The notes below the pieces were generated by a model, which was given only the letters and a program-made list of their open reading frames with translations, was not told the DNA's origin and did not search any database. A program made the translations under genes and the position numbers. This document shows positions 41,001-48,879 of a stretch of 64,000 nt of DNA, one piece after another (position 1 is the first letter of the stretch; the number at the start of each line of letters is the position of its first letter). The DNA is from Smittia aterrima (Eukaryota; Arthropoda; Insecta; Diptera; Chironomidae), in contig CP093829.1 of the NCBI GenBank assembly GCA_033063855.1, positions 14,787,537-14,851,536 on the forward strand. Direction: 5' to 3'.

Positions 41001-41380
41001 TGCTCGAGACAAGTAGCTGGCGTTTGTGAATAACTAATGTGAATGTACACTAGGATAAAGAAAGCAGCAAGTGCTTTCACTAACATTATCATCTCGATCA
41101 TTCTTCTGATCGGAGGTGGAACCGCTTGACTGTACCAAAGTGCTGTTCTGAAAAATAAAGCGTGAAACAGTCTGTCTCTTATATTCACAAGTTGATTCTG
41201 AAATGAGAAACAGGTGAGACACAAGGTCTTTGAACTTTCGCTTTAACGTACAGGCTGCTGCTGAGGCTGCTGGTTTGCATTGTTGTTGGCGTTTGCGTTT
41301 CTTGGTCGATTATTAACTATCGGCTCATTCGGCAGGTGATTATTTTCCAAATTGACAGGCTCTGCTACTGGATCTGCCAT
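29072..41380 (-). CDS. TMEM259: Membralin (TMEM259), ER multi-pass membrane protein, 8 coding exons
   Basis: Exons in transcript order: 41380-41252, 41197-40450, 40396-40089, 40030-39973, 39587-39504, 37640-37508, 32657-32558, 29950-29072. All junctions are GT-AG and keep frame, giving 812 residues. Family hallmarks seen are NIRDRLFHALFF (about 48-59), a first membrane segment (about 77-99), CLEHLK and GWPRDGILRVE, then EYSLEYGFLRLS, ATRQRLNIPVKVV, CFGDSFSRFILQEFLGYDD, GEHYRFVSMW, GMEAIMSEFFNDTTTAFYI, ADQYDAICCHT and YHFSFYAYHYRFNGQY. Further membrane segments lie between residues 380 and 530. Membralin is known as an ER protein; in mammals it joins an RNF185-linked ER-associated degradation complex and is needed for motor neuron survival. 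Two parts stand out: a Ser/Thr/acidic insert of roughly 190 residues in the first lumenal loop, with N-glycosylation sequons, and an Asn/Ala-rich tail of about 275 residues. The context at the start is ACCATGG, a good Kozak match. Identity is secure; the exact start is likely. Confidence 0.95.
29951..32557 (-). other. Membralin intron 7 (2.6 kb), no nested gene seen
   Basis: This intron lies between the exon ending in LFTSWLFIQ and the last exon starting HSMVYFFHHYE. Reading frames inside it are short and show no recognisable protein. I see no RNA gene here. Confidence 0.85.
32658..37507 (-). other. Membralin intron 6 (4.85 kb), contains one GC-rich hairpin
   Basis: This is the largest intron in the gene and separates the exon ending KRHWLR from the exon starting FFFLYHF. 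No nested coding gene is recognisable. It contains an imperfect stem-loop at 32838-32870 (listed separately) and otherwise AT-rich, purine/pyrimidine-skewed sequence. Confidence 0.8.
32838..32870. repeat. Imperfect inverted repeat (stem-loop) inside a membralin intron
   Basis: CTCGCT at 32848-32853 pairs with AGCGAG at 32859-32864 across a five-base TTCGG loop. GGT at 32841-32843 pairs with ACC at 32865-32867 around a four-base AGCT bulge. TG/CA closes the outer end with one mismatch. The stem is more GC-rich than its AT-rich surroundings. No known RNA family was recognised. Confidence 0.5.
37641..39503 (-). other. Membralin intron 5 (1.9 kb), nothing recognised
   Basis: It lies between the exon encoding VDLLQMLEFNVAV and the exon encoding GMEAIMSEFF. 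Reading frames up to about 150 residues occur on the minus strand but have no protein-like domain and use non-ATG starts. I see no repeat or RNA gene in it. Confidence 0.8.
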
Positions 41381-42297
41381 GGTTTGTTATTCTATGAACT
41401 CGTCACAAATTAAGGTTTGATGTTTCAAGTTTCCACCCCTAAAAACAAAAGATCAGAATTAGTTCAATGAAGGCAAATAACAAACATGACTAATAGTGAT
41501 AGTAGCAATACAATTATAAATGCTAATCAGTTGTTTTAATCAGGGTTTAAGCTCCTTTCTTCGCCCTCTTGATGTTAGTTTCGATTGAAAAATCATTGGA
41601 AAAAAGTTCGGATGTAATTTGCCATAAATCATTGAAGGTTTTCATTCCGCAATGAACTACGCACTGTTGTCATTGCGATACGATGAATTAAATTGAAGCA
41701 AACACTTGATTAATCGAATTACTGACAATTTTCGAATGTAAATAAATCGATGAGCGACGAAAAATATCATTACGTATTTACAAAGACGATTGGTTTATTC
41801 CGCCAATGTTAATAATTACCAGAAGCTTCAATCAGAATATCTCATCGTCTTTTAGTAGAATTTGCTGGAGATTAAGAATTTGGGTCGATTTTCTTTAAAA
41901 TATTTTTTACAATTGAACCATTCAACAGGAATTTTGTGTGAGACAAAAATGAAACAATACAAGTGTTCGACACATAAATATTTACATTTAAACATTTTGC
42001 GCGTAATATTTTGGCTTAATTTTTTTTTGCAAACATAAATAAAATGTGTTTTCTTCATCAATTGACCATTCATAGTTTCTATTCACTTCGATTGAGTTCG
42101 CTATTACACGCTAAGCTCTGTAACTCTGCAATTATAACTCATATACCAAGTTTCACAAAACTTTTGGTGTCGTCGGACAATTGAAGCGATCCATTTCTAT
42201 CCTAAAAAACTTCAAGTGTGCCCCTTGTTTTCTGAATCATCAATTTTCAATAAATATCTGATAATTTATACTTAATTGTATCATTTCAATCAAAGAT
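41381..42297. promoter_or_regulatory. Divergent intergenic region between membralin and DCTN2
   Basis: These 917 bases separate the start codon of membralin (minus) from that of DCTN2 (plus), so they must hold both promoters and 5' UTRs. I see no clear TATA box or strong initiator at the expected distances. The region is AT-rich with only short reading frames, on both strands. Confidence 0.6.
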
Positions 42298-43634
42298 ATG
42301 TTGGATCCAAAGTTCCAGTATCTACCTTACATCGTGCGTTATGAAGTTTTCTATAAACCGACATGGATTATTAAATTTTCAATTTTTTTCTAGGCCCAAG
42401 AGGAAAAAGATGTTTACGAGACAAGCGATGACGTTCAATCAGTTGAAGCGGAGTATTATGAGGAAGAAAACGAGAATGAATCCATCGACAAGAGTAAGCT
42501 GAACACTAACGATGCATATAACAAGTTCAAAGGGAAATATTTGGTTGGAAATGTTGATTTTTCGGACAATATTGGTAAACGCCGTTGCATTGGATACAAT
42601 GCCGTGTAAGTTCATAAGTGACATCATCGAATGATTTAATATTGACAATTGTTCTTTTAGTTCCGGTGTTTGGGAAATCGCTGGAGAAGGCGAAAAAGAA
42701 TCGCCAATTCAAAAATGTCAGCGTCTTCAATGTGAGATGAGTGAACTAATGGATGAGATTACGAATCTTCAAAACGACAACTCTGTCTCGAATGAAGAGC
42801 GAGAGTCCTACGAAGGTGTCTCGAAAGTTGTATCTACAGCTAAAAAGGTTCTCGATTCTTTGAGACTCGAGCAAATTCTTGGCAAAGAAGAAATTGTTGC
42901 TGCTTCATCTGAAAAGCAAGTCAAGAATTTGATTTCGCAAGTCGAAGACTACAAGAAAGGAGCTCCAGCAACAGCTGCTGAGCTAATGAAACTTAAATCT
43001 CAAAGCGAGCTCTCATATACAACCCGAATCGCTGAACTCGAGTATAAACTTCATCAAATTGAACAAAGCGTAGGTGCTAAGCCAGACAAAATTTCTCGAT
43101 TGAATAGTTCATTGGGAACGAAAAATCTTCTCGAAGTAGTTCAACAGCTTTCAACGAAATCAGCTTTGCTCCAACCAGCTCAACTTGATGTTATCGAACA
43201 ACGTTTGACTAATTTGGCTGTCAAAATGGATCAGTTCAACGAAAAAGCTGCTACGAGTGGATCTGATCCTGCTCGTGACCAGAAGATTGTAGAGCTCTAC
43301 GACTTGGCAAAGTCAACCGAGCCGATCACGAAAGTTCTTCCAGACATGCTGGAAAGAATGAAAACATTAGAAGCTCTCCACTCATACGGTAAAATATTTA
43401 AAACTTTAATTCTTCGACGATTTCTATTTTTATTCTTTTTTTGTTTTAGCTGCGAACTTTAGCAAACTTTTCGCTGAACTTGAAGAAACTCAGCAAGTAA
43501 TCGTAAAGGCAATTAAGAGTAACAAGGAGCTTCTTCAAGGTGTTCAGAAAGCTTTCGTTGAAAACAACGAGAACGTTAACAAGGAGATTCAAAAACTCGA
43601 GACCAGAGTCACAAGCATCACCAGCAAGAAATAA
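42298..43634 (+). CDS. DCTN2: Dynactin subunit 2 (dynamitin, p50), 4 exons
   Basis: Exons are 42298-42333, 42394-42605, 42661-43388 and 43450-43634. All use GT-AG junctions in frame and give 386 residues, the usual length for dynamitin. The N-terminus has the family pattern: DPKFQYLP, then DVYETSDD, then NAYNKFKGKY-type sequence, VDFSDNIGKRRCIGYN and EKESPIQKCQRLQCEMSEL. The rest is predicted coiled coil, for example SYTTRIAELEYKLHQIEQ and PAQLDVIEQRLTNLAVKMDQF. Dynamitin is part of the dynactin shoulder, which links cytoplasmic dynein to cargo and regulates spindle and axonal transport. The first exon codes only 12 residues and is easily missed. It is supported by the MxDPKF start and a GTGCGT donor. 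Divergent from membralin. I see no break or missing region. Confidence 0.95.
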
Positions 43635-43690
43635 TTCCATTAAACAATTTTTGATAAAATTCTAATAATTTATGCAAGCTTGAGTAAACT

Positions 43691-43696
43691 AATAAA
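43691..43696 (+). other. Poly(A) signal of DCTN2
   Basis: AATAAA 57 bases after the DCTN2 stop codon, in the expected position. Confidence 0.6.
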
Positions 43697-44344
43697 AGCA
43701 AAGCTTTGAATCAAACAATTACAATGCCTCACATAATAATTAATTTCTACTAATCATGCTTTTCAATCGATTGATCGATGTCAAGTATAATTATGTGATT
43801 AGTTCAATCATTAATATCTTTTCCTTATCTCATTCAAATTAGGTGTTCATATCATTGTTAAACTTTCAAGCTTTTATTGAATAAAAAAAAAAGATTTCAT
43901 TAGTTTTCTTTTTCGTCTGCATTTGAATATATTGAATAAAACATTTATTTATTCAGAAGCGCTCCGACTAGCAGAAAAGAGTTTTGCAAATCGAGAAGAG
44001 AAGATTAAGTTAAAGCAAGAAATTTTTACTTCGCCTAAACCTTTAGAAAGGTTTTTTTATTCGTTGATCTTATTTTACTTTTTAATTAATTGAGAAATTT
44101 TCCGACCATAGGATTAAATTTTAATCTTAGTCAATAAAATTATCAATCAATTTAGCAAAAACAAAAACTTCATTCGGATAAAAATCCCAAAAAGTCTTTA
44201 AAAGAGAAAACAGAAGAGAGAAAGGGGAAACTCATAAGACATTGAAGAAGACGATTCAGTTAATGTTGATCAGTGAAGAAGACTAAAAGACTTCTGCAAT
44301 TTATTTTAATTTTTTTAACGTTGAAAAGTGTACAAGAAAAAAAA
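43697..44344. other. Intergenic region between DCTN2 and the DUF4773 gene
   Basis: About 650 bases of AT-rich sequence that must include the promoter and 5' UTR of the next gene. An initiator-like TCAGTT lies at 44256-44261, 84 bases before the start codon, but no TATA box lies at the expected distance upstream. Nothing else was recognised. Confidence 0.5.
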
Positions 44345-45528
44345 ATGCAAAAGTTGAATTATATGATCGTTATTTTTCTGGCCTCTCATGTTCTAATAGC
44401 TAATTGCGGAATTTTAGGTTTGTATCATGAGTTTTTCCTTATAATTAGAGCAATCTGTTAAGTGTGTCATGTTCGACGATGTTGATCGATTTATTTTATT
44501 GAAGAATCATTTTTTTCAATTGCTTCTGCGGTTTCCGTTCGCAACTTGTTTGTTAGATAAGAATCAAGAACGTTCGTGCAGAAAAAGTTTATGAAGAGTT
44601 ATAGCGGATTCAACATCCGCCGTTGTTTCTTGGGTTTGTCTTTGTTTAAATCACTTTCTCCAGAAAATTTTGTGATTCATTGTTTGGTTATTTAAAAGCC
44701 GAAACCAAAGAAGAGCGGATGGAAAAGTGTCAATTGAAATTTCTTTCGCTTTAACTCGTTCCACTTTTGATTTTAATGGCCGTTGACCCGCTTGAGCCTT
44801 TTTAATGATTTTTTTTCTTCTCTTTAAATAAAGACTTTCTTTCATTGGAAGATGATGATGCACCAGCTGAAAAGCGCGATCGTGAATCAGACTGCTTATG
44901 TCAAAAAAGTGGACCAGACGGATCAAATTGTATTTGCTGTCTTGAGTTTAACGTCTCCGATGCTTTTGATTTAGGACCAGCATGCGTTAGACTAAAATAC
45001 TTGTCGCAAGATGAAGGTGTTTCAATGAACTTGACGCTAGGTAAAACCCTTTCGAAGAGTTCAACCGTTAAGGTTGAAAAGCCGGAAGAACCAGTTTGTC
45101 TTTCAATGCTTGGAGGATTAGCTAAAATGTGCGCAAAATTCAATGGACTTGCTCCATCCGCCAATGGTGGATTAATCGGATGCTTGAAGTTTGAGCCAAA
45201 ACTTTTTGGTCAAGTTCCAGTTGATTTCGATTTTCCATGCTTCGATTTAAATAATGAAGAAATTCGTGTAATCGAAGCTCCTGTAAAAACTGAAGAAGAG
45301 AAACAGGAAGAAAGTGAACCAGCTTCGAAGCCAGATTCTGACGAGACAATTGGAGGATTTAGAGTTGAAGATATTTTGAGTGTTGTCAGTAAAACGGCTG
45401 ATCAAGGAATCAAAATCATTGGCGAGCTACTCGGTATTGGCGAAGATGAAAAACCAGAAAATGTTGTAGCTGCTACTAGCGAGAGCAAGTCCGAGCCAGA
45501 GATGCCAACAACGACAAAAACTCCTTAA
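44345..45528 (+). CDS. Secreted cysteine-rich DUF4773 protein, 2 exons
   Basis: Exon 1 is 44345-44417. Exon 2 starts at 44834 (an alternative in-frame acceptor would start it at 44852) and ends at 45528. The product is 255 residues, or 249 with the alternative. The N-terminus is a signal peptide (MQKLNYMIVIFLASHVLIA). The mature part has ten cysteines in the DUF4773 spacing: CLC (45-47), CICC (57-60), ACVRL (75), PVCLSML (113), KMCAKF (124), IGCLKF (141) and FPCFDL (160). DUF4773 proteins are insect secreted proteins of unknown function. An EKR dibasic site at 37-39 lies just before the Cys domain. After residue 165 comes an acidic, low-complexity tail containing a short amphipathic stretch (VEDILSVVSKTADQGIKIIG). 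It is convergent with JASPer. The family call is confident; no role can be assigned from sequence. Confidence 0.88.
44418..44833 (+). other. Intron of the DUF4773 gene
   Basis: This 416-base intron has a GTTTGT donor and an acceptor at AAATAAAG preceded by a T/C tract. A second in-frame acceptor, ATTGGAAG, lies 18 bases further on. No embedded gene was seen. Confidence 0.7.
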
Positions 45529-45566
45529 TTCACTGTTTCACAGTATGATCAAGTATCTCAAACTAA

Positions 45567-45572
45567 TTTATT
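45567..45572 (-). other. Probable poly(A) signal of JASPer
   Basis: TTTATT reads AATAAA on the minus strand. Further copies lie within the next 20 bases (about 45576-45586). They are about 165-180 bases past the JASPer stop codon. Confidence 0.5.
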
Positions 45573-45598
45573 TCATTTATTTTATTTACATTAGTTAA

Positions 45599-45604
45599 AA
45601 ATAA
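45599..45604 (+). other. Poly(A) signal of the DUF4773 gene
   Basis: AATAAA 71 bases after the stop codon. It lies beyond the probable minus-strand signals of the facing JASPer gene, so the two 3' UTRs probably overlap. Confidence 0.6.
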
Positions 45605-45749
45605 AACGAGAAACGTGAGAAATTATTAATTTTTTTGTCTTCATATTTTGAAGTTTTGAAGTAAACGAAACTGTAAAAAAATCATTTTTGTGGTTATTGT
45701 TTGCTGCTGTAAAAAGTAAAATTTTGATGAAATTTCGAAAGCAAACAAA

Positions 45750-47395
45750 TTAAATTGCCTTCACAACTTCGGGCAGTGATGTATCGTCAGTATTTTTGTT
45801 GTTTTCTGAGACGTCTTTCATTTCCGTCTCGTTTTCTATTTCAGAGGGATGCGTTTCTTCTTGTGCATTTGTCAAGCGGCTGGTAGTCAAAGAATCAAGC
45901 TCTGAAAAAACTTTGATTAAAACTTGAGTTGTTTTGAAAATTTTAACTTATACCTTCAAGTGTAAAACCTTCAAAAAGATCTGCAGAGCTAAGTATGTTG
46001 TACTTTTCTTGAAAAACTTTTTGTTCCTCAGCGAATTTACTCCAGAATGAAGACTCACTAGGGAAAGCAAACAAGTTCTGTAGAAGAAACCGGTAAGTAA
46101 TAATATTATCTAAGAAAATGCAATACACTCACTTTAAAGCCGTCGTAAATAACAGAAGCTGATACGCGAATCGCCTCTGACTTTTCATGAAATTGTTGAA
46201 CTTGTGTTTCTTCCATATCCCAAGAATGTAAATTCCCAATGTATTTGCGAAGTCGCTTGATGGTGTCAACAGTGTTTGGATATTTGAGCAACATTAGTTT
46301 TGTAACGTTTGGCAATATTTTTGCCTTGAAAGCTTCAAGAAGTTCTATGGAGCGATCGACATCTGCTTGTTCGAGGCCAAGCGATAACTTGATGTCCTGA
46401 ACATTATGAATCATTTCGTATTGTATGTCGAGAAAGTTTTTCTTCACTGGATCTTGAAGAATGTGCATTTTGCTGGCACGAAATTCATCGATGGCTTGAT
46501 TAGCTTCGGCGACTAACGACATCTTTGAATCGTCAATTTTAAAGCGTTTCCGAGTTTGAGTGAACATGTCATCTGGATCCATTTCGTCTGTGTTCATTTT
46601 CTTTTCCTTAATTTTTCGTCCACTTCGACTAACTTTCTCATCGTTGTCCTTTGTTTTGGCATTCTCATCAAGTAAAAGCGGCGAAACTTCTTTTACGATT
46701 GGAATTTTTCTCTTCTGGGCTTGAGGTGGTGGCGTGGGTTTTACAAGATCGTCAGCGATATGCAATTGAGATTCATCAGCTGAGTTGTCCTCATCAGTAA
46801 CTTGTGACTGGTCCATATTTATTTTTTCATCAGAAACTATTGGTGCTGGGTCGTTTCCGTCAAGAGCTGCTGTGATTTGATCGACAGCTTCTTTATAATC
46901 ACTTTTCTTCAGCTGTCGTTCTGTATTTAATCGCGAGCAATTACGTTCGTCGTAAGGGAGAAGATCTTCGCTTTTAACCGAGGCAGTTTCTCCCGTTCCA
47001 TAGAAGTAGACGGAGTATTTATGTTTCGCAATAGTTTTTGTGATCTTAAAAAGAAAATAATGTTCAATATATTAATGTTATTGAGAGAGAAACGTATAGA
47101 ACATGATTCAGAGAGAAGATCCAGAAACGAAAAAAACTTATTTTTCTTTGTCTGAAGGTTTCAAACATGAGTAAAATAAATTGATTCACTTATTAACATC
47201 TTTAAGCTGAATGCCAGTAAGTTATATGCTAAAATAATGCAGTAATATGAGTTGTAGCAATTGAAATTTTCCGGTCTGGATGTTTCTTGATTAAATTTCG
47301 ACTTAAGCTCTCACCTTTGCTGGCCATGGTGAATATCCTTTAACTTTGGCAAATACATGCTGGCCCACTGCAAAAACTGCTGTCTTTTTACCCAT
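45750..47395 (-). CDS. JASPer: JASPer / LEDGF-p75-like PWWP and IBD chromatin protein, 4 exons
   Basis: Exons in transcript order: 47395-47315, 47044-46133, 46077-45954, 45901-45750. All are GT-AG and in frame, giving 422 residues. Residues about 10-75 form a PWWP domain: VGQHVFAKVKGYSPWPAKI, then KYSVYFYGTGETASV and LLPYDE. The middle is charged and low-complexity, with basic patches (QKRKIP, SRSGRKIKEKK) likely for nuclear import or DNA binding. Residues about 230-335 match the integrase-binding-domain fold of LEDGF/HDGF2: FLDIQYEMIHNVQDIKLSL, ADVDRSIELLEAF, VDTIKRLRKYIG, and IYDGFKNLFAF across an exon junction. PWWP-IBD proteins bind H3K36-methylated chromatin. The fly member JASPer partners the JIL-1 H3S10 kinase, and vertebrate LEDGF tethers MLL complexes. 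One intron splits the PWWP domain right after the SPWPAK motif. Divergent from the allergen-repeat gene, convergent with the DUF4773 gene. Confidence 0.92.
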
Positions 47396-47769
47396 TTTAA
47401 GTTTATTTCTTTATTTCCGAACACAAATTTGTGCATCAAGATCGTGCCTTTCGCGCTTGTTGTTGCATGCCCCAGATTTTGAATTATTACCCGTTTTTTA
47501 TTCTCTCGTTTTTCAAATTTAAGAATGAAACAAATTGTTTATTTCCGGCTGTTTACCGATGGCACATTTATCAAAATCAATCATAGACATAAAACGTGAG
47601 TTTAGATATTTAAAATGACGTTTCTTCTACGAATGCTGTTCTGTCTTACATTCACCAATTCCCGTTCATCATTCTGCGTCATGTTTATCGTAAACTTTGC
47701 TAAATGTTTGATAAGATTCTCTTTATTGGAACTAACATCTTTATGAATCAGAGTAAGTTATTGTTCAAA
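47396..47769. promoter_or_regulatory. Divergent intergenic region between JASPer and the allergen-repeat gene
   Basis: This short AT-rich gap must hold the JASPer promoter and the upstream control region of the facing gene. No TATA box was found on the minus strand at a convincing distance from the JASPer start. Confidence 0.5.
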
Positions 47770-47806
47770 TATAAGTAGACACAATTCGATATTATTATTA
47801 TCAGTC
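47770..47806 (+). promoter_or_regulatory. TATA + initiator core promoter of the allergen-repeat gene
   Basis: TATAAG at 47770-47775 is followed by an initiator TCAGTC at 47801-47806. Taking the A at 47803 as +1, the TATA box starts near -33, the normal arthropod spacing. The start codon at 47842 then gives a 39-base 5' UTR. This fits a strongly and tissue-specifically expressed secreted protein. Confidence 0.6.
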
Positions 47807-47841
47807 TTCGACGACATTTCGGCAATCATAATTCTTTTGCA

Positions 47842-48502
47842 ATGAAATTCTCGTATATTTTTATTGTTTTTGTGTCGCAATTTCTAATTTCGAACGGTAA
47901 AAATAGAAAACGTGATAATATCTTTCGATGTTTAAACAAACGTTTTCAATTTCCTAGGTCGTCCTACATTGCGAAATGAAATGCAACAAGTATTTGAATA
48001 CGTCGGCTTTGCTAAAATTCGAGAAATATCACGCGAGTACCTTGCAAACGACGCAGAGGTGAAAGAGTTGGCGTCTTATCTCCAGAGCAACGAATTCTTG
48101 ACAGCATGGAATATTTTTATTTCGTCATCGGAAGTTGAGGATATTTTGGAGTGGACGAGAAAACATTCGATTGATCTTAACGAAGAGATAAGAAGATTAT
48201 CGAATAAAGATGAAATCGAAGTAAAGCCATCACGTCATCGATCAAAGAGAATGGTTGCAGTTCTTCAAGAAGAATTATCGTATCAAATCAAGATTGATGA
48301 AATGAAAGAGCTCATCGACAATCTTCGAAGAGATGCTAATGACTTTGCACATCTTTTACTAATTTTTCAAGTTAGCAGACCAGCTCTTGAAAAACTTTTT
48401 GAGACAAAAGAGATAAGCTTGGCAGTACAAGAACTAGAGAAGCGTGGCATCAACATTCAACAAGTTAAAAATGCAATTTATAAGCTTTTAGAATGGGATT
48501 GA
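47842..48502 (+). CDS. Secreted insect-allergen-related repeat protein (G12/microvillar type), 2 exons
   Basis: Exons are 47842-47896 and 47958-48502, GT-AG, giving 199 residues. Residues 1-19 are a signal peptide (MKFSYIFIVFVSQFLISNG). The rest has the all-helical pattern of the insect allergen repeat family (Bla g 1 / G12 / nitrile-specifier related). One half-unit runs about 23-105 (FAKIREISREYLANDAEV, ELASYLQSNEFLTAW, VEDILEWTRKHSIDLNEEI). A second, more diverged half-unit runs about 117-199 (RPALEKLFETKEISLAVQEL, RGINIQQVKNAIYKLLEW). Such proteins are typically made in the larval or adult midgut and associate with microvilli; lipid binding is known for Bla g 1. A basic RSKR stretch at 113-116 separates the halves and resembles a furin site. 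The junction adds the codon for G19 in frame, which supports exon 1. Confidence 0.85.
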
Positions 48503-48528
48503 AATATAACACTTTATGTTCTTATAAT

Positions 48529-48534
48529 AATAAA
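48529..48534 (+). other. Poly(A) signal of the allergen-repeat gene
   Basis: AATAAA only 26 bases after the stop codon, implying a very short 3' UTR. Confidence 0.55.
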
Positions 48535-48879
48535 GGAAAATGAAACTGCATTCAAAAACAAAACATTTTCGCGCTTGTTATGATTACATTTTGTTCTCAT
48601 TTTATGCACACAACAGAGAAACTCTCTCTCCGATTTTCCCTCAACATGTGTTGGAAAGATCATCTCAAAATAATTTTCTTCGAATCTCTCAGTTCTGTTC
48701 AATAATTTTCATTCGAAAGGTTTGCTACGATCGGGTGGTTGGATAAGAGGAAAAGTGAAAAAAAAATCAAAAATGTTGCTTATCTTGGATATCTTTGTAG
48801 CAGTTCAACGATTTGATTAAGTTTACTCTAGTGCGATTCCTTGTGCTCTCGTATTTGAAGTTTCTTCAGAGTTTTCCTA
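48535..48879. other. Intergenic region upstream of the FnIII-Ig gene
   Basis: About 345 bases between two same-strand genes. An initiator-like TCAGTT occurs near 48689-48694, but no TATA or DPE element was found at matching spacing. No coding potential was recognised. Confidence 0.4.
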
